Position numbers and translations under genes: made by a program. DNA of 17,533 bases from JANTGF01 sp033791445 (GTDB lineage: Bacteria > Bacteroidota > Bacteroidia > Bacteroidales > VadinHA17): NCBI GenBank assembly GCA_033791445.1, contig JASJGS010000269.1, forward strand, positions 1-17,533, in the 5' to 3' direction. Positions 1-8,800 of this stretch are shown here, piece by piece (position 1 is the first letter of the stretch; each line of letters opens with the position of its first letter). Below the pieces are notes generated by a model. It ran no database searches and had not been told where the DNA came from. It was given only the letters and a program-made list of their open reading frames with translations.

Positions 1-25
1 TTATGCATGTAAAACTTTCTCATAT

Positions 26-814
26 TTATTCTTGTGGGAAGTAGGACAAATCAGGCCTGTACCAACCTGTTTTAGTCTCAAACTTCCTTAAAGCGGACAT
101 AAACTTATTCCAGATCTCCATGGACTGCTTTGACAATTCGGGATTATTCTTGTTTATCTCTTCCATCAAGCTCCAAAATTTTGCCTGGCTTTTTCCAGAC
201 TCGGAATAAATGTAATATGGCATTTCAGTTCCAATACTACCCATAAAGGTTTGCCACCCATTTTGAATATTATTACTGGAGTATAGTTCTACAAACTTTT
301 TGAAAGCTGTTTCAATTTCTTTTTCCATGCCAGGTATTCCAGAACAAAAACCCCAGTACATAAAAGTGTTCTCATCAGTATTCTCAATCATATCCTCCGG
401 AGTGTATGATAAATCGGGTCTGGTGTACATTATCATAGGTTGTCCATATTCATACGTTCCGGTAAACATTTCATGCATTTTAGTGAATTCTTCTTTCCCC
501 ATTTTTCCCATAAGCTCATTAGATGCTGCAAATACATCATCAATATCATCGAGGCTACTAATTGGGACAACGAGGTAGTAGTGATTATCCTCAGTTACAT
601 AAAGAAATATGGGGTACCGGTAGTTGTGCTCTTTAAAAGAGTCCATGGCATTTTTGAAGGCCTTTTCATATTCTCCAACCTTTGAGGGCTTAACTACTTC
701 CTTCCAAACCATTAAAATTTGAGATTTTGGCTTTTCTTCCTGTCCATAAGTGAAAAATGAACAGCTTCCAATCAAAAGGATGATTAAAAGCGAAATAAAC
801 TTTTTTGTTTTCAT
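26..814 (-). CDS. Exported protein with two duplicated ferredoxin-like domains, unknown function
   Basis: 262 residues starting at ATG. The N-terminus is a signal sequence (KTKK, then a hydrophobic run at about 6-22). Cleavage by signal peptidase I near TYG-Q (residues 22-25) is the simplest reading; the IGSC at 15-18 also fits a lipobox loosely, so a lipoprotein is possible. The mature part is an internal duplication: residues about 33-140 and 148-262 each run from a hydrophobic strand (ILMVWKEV, FMYWGFC) through a helix (EYEKAFKNAM, EIETAFKKFV) and a tyrosine-rich strand to a near-identical end motif (YTRPDLSYTPE at 130-140, WYRPDLSYFPQ at 251-261). This pattern suggests two alpha-beta domains of the dimeric ferredoxin-like (ABM-like) barrel type, folded as a pseudo-dimer in one chain. 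No catalytic residues can be named. It stands alone, transcribed away from the DUF4407 gene. Confidence 0.8.
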   Translation of the reverse strand: MKTKKFISLLIILLIGSCSFFTYGQEEKPKSQILMVWKEVVKPSKVGEYEKAFKNAMDSFKEHNYRYPIFLYVTEDNHYYLVVPISSLDDIDDVFAASNELMGKMGKEEFTKMHEMFTGTYEYGQPMIMYTRPDLSYTPEDMIENTDENTFMYWGFCSGIPGMEKEIETAFKKFVELYSSNNIQNGWQTFMGSIGTEMPYYIYSESGKSQAKFWSLMEEINKNNPELSKQSMEIWNKFMSALRKFETKTGWYRPDLSYFPQE

Positions 815-1101
815 GGCAATTTGATTTTTTTGATCAAAAAATAAACATATCGATACAAGTTACATATATTGAGGGTAATAGCAAAATATATTTTTGACCT
901 TCAATTTCAATCAGACTGAAATAATCTCCTATAATCTGCGTTATAACTTAGATGATTGTTAAATTTTAACCCTGGTAAGTCAATCATTCTTATTAGAATA
1001 TATGTATTTTCTGGGTGGGTAGCTGGTAATCTTTTGATCTAATTGAGTGTTTTCTGTGCTGGTTGGTGCTGTCTATTTCAGTGTAATAAAACTTCCTTAC
1101 T
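815..1101. other. Intergenic region between divergent genes
   Basis: This 287-base AT-rich gap separates the starts of two divergently transcribed genes, so it should carry both promoters. I found a perfect palindrome close to the minus-strand start (listed separately). No exact TAnnTTTG element was found in either direction; the nearest are TA-N3-TTTG on the minus strand at 835-843 and TA-N4-TTTG on the plus strand before GATC near 1032. No small gene is supported. Confidence 0.6.
826..841. promoter_or_regulatory. Perfect 16-base palindrome, possible operator
   Basis: TTTTTTGATCAAAAAA is a perfect palindrome centred on GATC, 11 bases upstream of the start codon of the 26-814 gene. Its minus-strand position overlaps a near-match to a Bacteroidota -7 element. 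It could be a dimeric regulator site in the promoter or leader. The low complexity of the T and A runs means chance is a real alternative. Confidence 0.35.
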
Positions 1102-2307
1102 ATGAATGAATTAAATCAGAAAAGAACAGAAAAAGATCAAAATCTAAACAATCAAATATCAAGAATACTCTGGTGGTTTTCTACTGCTATTCCCGAAACT
1201 ATCGAGGATTGTGTTTCAGATAGAAACCGAGCAAAAATCATAGGCCTTGGAGTAATTTTCACATGGATATATGCAACCATTGCCTGGATGTATTTCTGGT
1301 CAATAAACGTTCCAAATCCAATCTTATATATCCCATTGGGATTGTTTATTGGGTTTGGTATTCTTACTATTGATAGGATGCTTATAGCCTCTATAAGTAA
1401 GTATAAAAAGAGTTTCATTGCCATTGGGTTCAGAGTTTTGTTGGCTTTCTTTTTGGGTGCTTTCATAGCACAACCATTAATCCTGTGGATGTTTCAGCAG
1501 GATATTAATACAGAGATTTCTATAGTGCAGGATGCAAAAGTGATGGAGAAGAAGCAGGAGCTGGAAGGAATATATTTATCTGAGAGAGAAAGCTTGGATA
1601 CAAGAAGAGATGAGATCCTGCTGGAAAAGACCCAGAAATACCAGGCAGTCGAAAAGGCAGAAGGTGAATTTTTAAAAGAGATTGATGGAACTGGTGGTTC
1701 AATGCGCTACGGAATTGCAGGTGTTGCCGCAAGGAAGGAAGCAGCCTTAAAAAGAGCACAGGAGGAAAACACACGTTTTGAAACAGAGAATGGAGTAACT
1801 TTATTGGGAATTGAGAGCAGACTTTCAGCAATCGATAATGAAATTAATGCAGATATCAATAACTACAGGCAGAATAATATGACATCCGGATTTCTTATCA
1901 GAGTAGAAGCGCTGCAAAGCCTGTTTGATAAGGATACCACCGGTGCATTAAAGAAACGTTACTTTCTAATACTATTCATTCTCATTCTATTTGAGTTGAT
2001 ACCTATTATTAGTAAGCTATACCTTTCTACCGGATCCTATGATGAAAAAGTAAAAATCCGTGATGAAATAGAAATTGAAATGGCCGTTTCCAATAAGGAG
2101 CGGGAGCTTGAACTCAAGCATTTAAATAATGATCTGGTAAAAACGGAAGATTCTGAGTTACTCAAAAGACTTTACACAGGAAGCACTGATCAAAGAATGG
2201 ATAGAGTTCAATCAGATATTGACAAATGGCGAGCCAATGAGAATGGATCCTTTGATGAATTATGTTCAAAAGTTAAGGCAGAAGTACTGTCCAGTTTTGA
2301 CAGTTAA
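1102..2307 (+). CDS. DUF4407 family membrane/coiled-coil protein
   Basis: 401 residues from ATG. Three hydrophobic segments near 45-67, 73-97 and 107-130 are followed by a long charged, helix-forming region (about 140-280), a fourth membrane segment near 287-308 and a charged C-terminal tail rich in Glu and Lys. The middle region contains GTGGSMRYG at 197-204, matching the Gly-rich GTGGS motif I recall from DUF4407 proteins, and the conserved TIDRM-type sequence after the second membrane segment (89-93). The layout of 3+1 membrane helices with a coiled-coil insert fits that family. The function of DUF4407 is unknown; an inner-membrane location with a large coiled domain is inferred. The gene is monocistronic and convergent with gcvH, which ends 58 bases away. 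Confidence 0.85.
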   Translation: MNELNQKRTEKDQNLNNQISRILWWFSTAIPETIEDCVSDRNRAKIIGLGVIFTWIYATIAWMYFWSINVPNPILYIPLGLFIGFGILTIDRMLIASISKYKKSFIAIGFRVLLAFFLGAFIAQPLILWMFQQDINTEISIVQDAKVMEKKQELEGIYLSERESLDTRRDEILLEKTQKYQAVEKAEGEFLKEIDGTGGSMRYGIAGVAARKEAALKRAQEENTRFETENGVTLLGIESRLSAIDNEINADINNYRQNNMTSGFLIRVEALQSLFDKDTTGALKKRYFLILFILILFELIPIISKLYLSTGSYDEKVKIRDEIEIEMAVSNKERELELKHLNNDLVKTEDSELLKRLYTGSTDQRMDRVQSDIDKWRANENGSFDELCSKVKAEVLSSFDS

Positions 2308-2347
2308 TTCCAGCCTGTAGAATCAATTATTGAAAAAGCTTGTTACT

Positions 2348-2366
2348 GTAAAATGTTTTATTTTAC
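2348..2366. terminator. AT-rich hairpin between convergent genes, possible weak terminator
   Basis: GTAAAAT at 2348-2354 and ATTTTAC at 2360-2366 form a perfect 7-base stem with a 5-base loop. It lies in the 58-base gap between the convergent DUF4407 and gcvH genes and touches the gcvH stop codon. The stem has a single G-C pair and no clean T-run, so it is at best a weak terminator serving both directions. Confidence 0.3.
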
Positions 2367-2746
2367 TAGGAATTAATTAATTCACCGTATGCGATAGGAT
2401 CCAGGAGATTATCCAAGCTGGAAATGTCCTGAAGTTTTATTTTAACAAGCCAACCATCACCGTATGGATCTGCATTGATAGTCTCAGGGGTATCCTCCAG
2501 AATAGGATTTACTTCCAAAACTTCACCTGCCACTGGCATTAGAAGGTCAGAAACTGTCTTAACCGCTTCAATAGTACCAAAAACTTCTTCTTTTTCAAGG
2601 GTTTCTCCCTCAGTTTCAATTTCAACAAAAACAATGTCGCCCAGTTCGCCCTGAGCAAAGTCAGTAATACCAACAACTGCCACTTCGCCTTCTAAACGAA
2701 TCCATTCGTGATCGTTTGTATACTTCAAATTTTCAAGAATATTCAT
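2366..2746 (-). CDS. gcvH: Glycine cleavage system H protein
   Basis: 126 residues, the usual length of H protein. It carries the lipoyl arm that shuttles the aminomethyl group between the P, T and L proteins of the glycine cleavage complex in the cytoplasm. The family hallmarks are visible: YTNDHEWI near the N-terminus (9-16), GITDFAQGELGDIVFVE (26-42), and the lipoylation loop GTIEAVKTVSDLLMPVAGEV with the modified Lys at residue 63, followed by NADPYGDGWLVKIK. The gene starts at ATG and is the last of the ruvA-sprA-gcvH run, 134 bases after the sprA stop. That gap contains a hairpin but no clear promoter, so it may be read through from sprA or have its own unseen promoter. No P, T or L protein genes are in the window. 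Confidence 0.97.
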   Translation of the reverse strand: MNILENLKYTNDHEWIRLEGEVAVVGITDFAQGELGDIVFVEIETEGETLEKEEVFGTIEAVKTVSDLLMPVAGEVLEVNPILEDTPETINADPYGDGWLVKIKLQDISSLDNLLDPIAYGELINS

Positions 2747-2805
2747 AATGCGTAATTTTAAAGTTAAATGGGATTTTAAAAGTAGTAAGAATTGTTTTCA
2801 CAAGG

Positions 2806-2825
2806 AAAATGTTATCGAACATTTT
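2806..2825. repeat. Perfect inverted repeat between sprA and gcvH
   Basis: AAAATGTT (2806-2813) and AACATTTT (2818-2825) make an 8-base perfect stem around the four-base loop ATCG. It lies 55 bases after the sprA stop and 59 bases before the gcvH start. There is no following T-run on the minus strand (CC follows), so it is not a classic terminator. It could be an attenuating or RNA-processing hairpin, or a binding site. An overlapping alternative pairing TTATC (2812-2816) with GATAA (2828-2832) is also possible. Confidence 0.45.
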
Positions 2826-2880
2826 TTGATAAGTTATAAACTAATTTATAAGCAGTATATTTAGCTATGGAAGTTTAGTA

Positions 2881-5800
2881 CTACTGGGCTAGAGTAAAGC
2901 GTAAACTAAAACCTATGTTAGTATTGTAGGTAGGAAAGGTTCTTGCAATATAGGGTTGTTTGTTTACAATTCTGTCAAAGAATAGCCTAAGGTTAAATCT
3001 GTCACTTAAAACATAATCGGCTGTAAACTTTAAAGTAATAATTCGTTGGCCGGCAGTTGGTTCATTTGTCTCTTCTACTATTTTCCTCATTACGGTAACA
3101 TTATCTCTGATAGAAACATCGGCTCTAAGGTTCAAATCACTTTTAAATTCCTTCTGCCCACCACCAGCTTTGATGACAAACTGAAGATCATTAAAACGAT
3201 ACCCGGTTCCAAAAACAATTTCATCATTGCTAATCTGCGTCAATTGGTTGTTTGAAAGGCTAAGAGACAATGTCCTTGATTTCTTAATTTCAGCTCTTGT
3301 GGTGATGCCATTTCTCCAAACCATATCGATATTAATGAGTGGGCTAAACTGTTCATTTAGTGAGACAGCGGCAATATCATATTCAGGAAGGAAATTATAA
3401 TCCAGGCCTCTGAAACCTTCCGATTCATCAAAATTCAAATTGGTTCGGTATGCGCCTATATCATATGAGGATCGGTAGATATGAGAAAGTGTAATTGAGC
3501 GAAAATGTTTTTTAATGAATTCAAGCCTGTTTAAGCCATCAAATGTTAATCTCCAGTTGGGTAAGATATCCCAAATGGATGGAAGGGCATCCAATCCAAT
3601 TCTGTTTGGATCTCTGTTTGCATAGGTAGCCAGAAAGGCTGGAATAAGAACCTCCTGAGAAGTCACATCATAACCATTTTTGTAATCACCTTCGATGGGT
3701 AAACCTGTTTCCGGATCGATATCGGGATTATAAGAAGGGTCGCTGGCTTGCCTGTTATTGGCCAATCTTTCAGAGATGATAACCGTATTTTCAATAAACC
3801 TGTTAAAGTTTGCTGATTGATAATTATTGTCGGAGGAAACTTTTTCAAACGAGGTTCCAAGTGTAATATATGACATACTAAAGTTCCCTGAATATATTGG
3901 GTTCCGCGCACTATCCGGAAAATTCCCATTCATGTCTGACAGGTAATAAGCTCTGTAATTTTGTGATATTCTTCTATTGGCAGTAAGGTCAATTCTTAAG
4001 CCCCGAATAGGTTCAATGGTACTTCTGAAATTAAAGTTTTCACTATGTGTCATAAGGTAGGCAGCATTAAGAACCGTATCTGTTGTCAGCCAACCGTTCC
4101 GTACAGCATTATCTGCAAAGCCCCTATCCTGGTAACCCAGTATAAATGGAATTCCTGGAGCATTAACCCCATCTACTTTTGAAATCCCCATAACTTTTGT
4201 CTTGGGTAAATAACCGGGTAAAACAGTTCCCTCGTTCTGAGAGTAGGAAAGAGATATATTTCTAACTCCCATCAATATCCTTGTGGTAACCTCAGTAATC
4301 ATGGTTAGAGGGTTGGGTTTTCTTTCCACCTGGCCTTCTACAATTACGGAAGTATTATTATAATCCTGATCGGCAGTAAATATTACTCTCCTTTCATTAT
4401 CTATTTTTACATTCCCTTCAATTTCATTATTATCGCTATCAAAAACTTTTACTGTAACATCTTCAGTCATGAGCTTATGATTTATAGCTTTGGGCTCATT
4501 GGCTTTTAGCCGCATATTCTCTCTCTCGTAAGTAACAGATTTGTATCTTTTTTCTTGTTCCTTACCAAGATTTCCGCTCCTGCTTTTTTGATTCACATCT
4601 CTGAGATATCCTATTTTGTTGTAAAGGTTTACCAGGTTCAGTTGACCATTTAACTGGCCAGTATTAGAGTTTTGAATCCTATTTCCGAGGTTGATATTTG
4701 AAGAGTCAGGAAATTGGGGGCCGGTATGCCAATCATAAGTAGCATTATACCGGGCAGTTAAAGTAACCCAATCTAAAAGCGGAAGTTTATTGATGGGAAC
4801 GGTGTAAGAAACATTAAAAGAGTGGTAGTAATGTGTATTCCGCCCAAAATTTTTCAAGCTTACCAGAACCGAATCTTTCCAAATGTCATATTCATCCTTA
4901 TATCTGTTTTTATCTACACCTCCTTGAGGCTCATCAATCCTGGCAATATTTCCTGCAGTAAAGTCGAACTTCAATGACTTTGTAATATCCCATCTAAGAT
5001 CATAATACCTATTCCAGAAGAAATCTTTTCTGAAAGTAGGGTTTATCAACAAGTCGGGGTTATCTATATTTCTTGTTTTCACCTCATTATAAAATCGGGT
5101 AATATCCGTTCTAAAAGACAGGTAATTTGGATAGGGTGTGAAATTGAAATCTTTAATCAGTTTTAGTGCCTTGCCATTGAGTGCTTGCGTATTTTGAAAG
5201 GGGGTAATATTTTTTGGGTTCGGGTTGTAGATATAGGATAAACCTCCTCGATGGTTTTTCTCTACATTTATTTCAGTTTTTACATTTCTGGAGAGTATTT
5301 CATTGAAGGCATAATGAGCCGAAAAGTTTGCGGGGTCCCAGGGTTTTGGCTTGGCACTTCTTTTGGCCACATTTACATTGGTAAAATTTATACTCCTTCT
5401 TCGAGTGTAGTCCTGGGCATAATACTTAATTGAGTCTTTTTCTTCTTTTGTTTCAGCATGTGAAAGAGCTGCTTTTAGTGGGATATCTGGATCCATTGGG
5501 TTGTATTCGGGATTTACAACACTTTCTGAATGGCCTAAATACATTGGAATATTTACATTGGCTTTTTCAGGGAAAAACTTTCCTAGCTCCAGGTTCGCGG
5601 ATATATCATACTCCAGGACCTCCTCCATAGCCCGCTGACCTACTTTTTTTTCAATGCTACCGAAACCTGGTTTAATAGTTTGTCCGGCAAGATCAATCGA
5701 TCCGAAATCAGCCAATTGGGCTTGTAGCCGCGCATTGGCAGCCCAACCGCTTTTATTGTCAAAATCAGTAAGTCTCAACTCATTTAGCCAAATTTCCCCT

Positions 5801-8800
5801 GATTTTGACAGACCATCGTCCACCAGATCATTAACATTCTGGTGGGGGTTTCGGATACCCAGCATAATTGTTCGAATATTACTTAAATTGGGATTACCAG
5901 CAATTTTAATTTTTTTACCATCCTTGCTAATACTGTAGATATCACTTGGTTTTATGTTTGATCCGATTCTTCGTAGAGCAGCATTTCGAAGTAATTTCAA
6001 TTCCTGGAAATCTTCAAGATTAATTTCAACCCGGTTTTCTTCTGGCCAGACAATATATCTGTCGTTTTCATCATCGTCGTTGTATCTTCCAGGAGGAGTT
6101 ACTTTTAAAGGTACTTCATATTCATAGTAATTATCTCTATAATCTGTTCCCAAACGAATAAAAACGGAAAGCTCATCATCAGTTAAAGATTCTTCTGGCA
6201 GCGCCTCAGCATGAATCTCCATCTGAAGTTTTTTATATTTTCGGAAATCAAAATCTGTATTTTTGAAAGCTGCACGTGCGTCTCCATCTTCAAGATCTTT
6301 GATATATAGTGACATAGACTGCTCATTCAGTTGCTGCAGTTGTGGATTTGTTGGGTCAATTTCACGATTAAATCCTGGAGGAAGTACATAGTTTACAGGT
6401 GCTTTGCTGGAATTCTCTTCAATGTTAACAGCAGAGATTTCGAAAAAACCAGGTGTGGGTTGTGGCACTGAAATATTTTCCCCTCCTTGTAGCAAAGAGT
6501 AATCATATTTTCTCCACTCTCCCCTAACCAATTCAAGTTCCGCAAATCTTAATATTACTGGATTTTCAAATCCCTTGAGAAACATTCTCATGAAGCGAAT
6601 TGATTTAAAATCCTGGATTGAACCAATGGCTCTATTATAATCTGTGAGTGGAATTTTAAACTGGTACCAATTGACTGATGATTGCTGCCCATTGGCAAAA
6701 GTAACATTTGCCGTTACAACATCAGTTACATAGTTCTGTCCAATTTGCATTCTATCAGGTTTGATGTCAACCTTATACTGAAAATAGCTTTCTGTTTCAC
6801 CAAGGGTATTATCCCTGTTAATATCCTCAACATCAGGCAATGTAGAGGCTGAAGTTGGATAGGATTCGTTAGATTGCTCAGCGGTTGGAGAATTCCCTTC
6901 CAATCCATTGTACTTCTTATACCTTTCGAGTATACCCAATCTTTCTGCGTCATAATCGCTTCCACGATAATAATGGTAGTTATCGGTTGAAGGGTCTAAA
7001 ATCATTTGCTGAAATACCAGAGGATCGACAATAGCCTGTAAAGAATCAAGGTAATCCTGGAAAAAACTTTGTTCATCACTGTCAAGAAGTCCATCCAATC
7101 CAATATCCTGGTATGTTCTTGAGTTAATATCATTATCAAAAGCATTGACCAGGGATTGTTTGGTTGGTACTCTTCCCCAAACTGTTGTATCCACATCAAT
7201 TACCTCAGGAGATGAGGGAAGTCCATTTTCAAAGCCTTTTCGTGAATCATTTAAGATATCTTCTGAAATATCTCCAAGGTTAAAGTATAGTTCACCACCT
7301 TCATGTCCCGGATCTTCTACAAATGGATCCATTACCCAAAATTTAATGTATTGAATGTTTGCAGCTTCAAAATCATTAGTTTGTACCTCACGCATTATAC
7401 CTCCCCATCTTGTTTCCGGATCAGCCAATGTACCATCTGGATTTACACCTGATGTGTAGGATGTGGGTTCCGTGTCATAGTTGTAGGGCCCCTTTTCATC
7501 CGGGTAAAGTGCTAAATTCAAAACTGCAATATTGGTAGGAATTCCACTTGGACTTTCTTTATTGGGCCATATTTCACTTTCAAATATTTCACGGACGAAA
7601 TGGCTTGACTGGTAATCTGGATTATTCTTAATATAGTCTGGAGTTGAGGAGTTATTTCTCAGAAATAGAGGATCGATATAATACCAGGCAAGTTTTGATC
7701 GGTTATAACCGGTAATTCGATTGTTTCTTATTTGCTGTTCTGGAAATAAATCTGATTGCCCGAATGGTACACTGGATACAACCCAGGCATTCAGAGACTT
7801 CATGTCAATAGAAGTTTCACTGCCCTCAAAATCATCAATGTAAGAGGTTCCTGATTTACCAATGGCCTTTGAGGCCCCAGGTATAAGCTGGGCAAATTCT
7901 CCGGTAAATCGTATACTTGAAGGAGCTTTGGTTTCAATAAAGGGCAACCAGTCAACAATATTTGTTAATAATTGTGATTCTGTCTGATAGGAAGTATTAA
8001 GTCCCCACATAATGTTAGACATGGGTTCTTCCCCAATATTAACTTTCTGGGTTAGGGGCCTCTCATTTAAGTTTAGTAAGGTACCTCCAATATTGAAATT
8101 GTCACTAATTTTATAGTTGAGATGCGTACCCAAAAGTGTTTTTGTCTGTATTGCAAACAACTGGTTGCTCTCAAGTGAAACCTGGATGGGAGTTTGGGAT
8201 TCAAGAAGTCCCGGATTTATAATTTTTACTCTACCCAGATTGTAGTCAACTGTGTAGTCGACATTTTCAGTTAGTTGAATTCCACCTGCCACAACTTTTA
8301 CGGATCCTTTAGGAACATTCAAAGCATTTAAAGCAATATCAGAACTTGAGGAAGAGGAAAAACTACCCGAAAGAAGGAATTTATTTTTTTCTGAGATCTG
8401 CTGTGCTTTCGTTTTTGTTGAGTCGTAAAGTTCCTGGAAAATATATTTTGATGCAATCGCATCATTGCCAATTTTTTCACGGAGATAAGACCCAAATGGT
8501 TCCAGGACAGGAAAGATAATACGACCATTTTCCGGATAAATTGTAATGCCTGGCATAAAGTCAAACCTTCCATCAGGGTTGGGCTCCAGCTGTGAATCAA
8601 GGTTGTCAAGGTTCAATACTTCCAGTAATATTTTATTTGCTATTGCTCCATCAGAAATATAGTTTACAGCATTTCCTGATTTATCATCCTGGTATAAAAC
8701 ATGCAGTTGAAAGTCTTTTTGATTTACCTGGTAGGCGCCAATTGAATAAATATTTTTCATCATCAGATCCCAGGTGGGGAACTTTGGTGTGAGATTGGTT

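Noticed and set aside
5251..5938. Several short plus-strand frames opposite sprA
   Set aside because: The sprA frame is intact across the region and matches the family; these frames are chance openings in a 7.4 kb gene.
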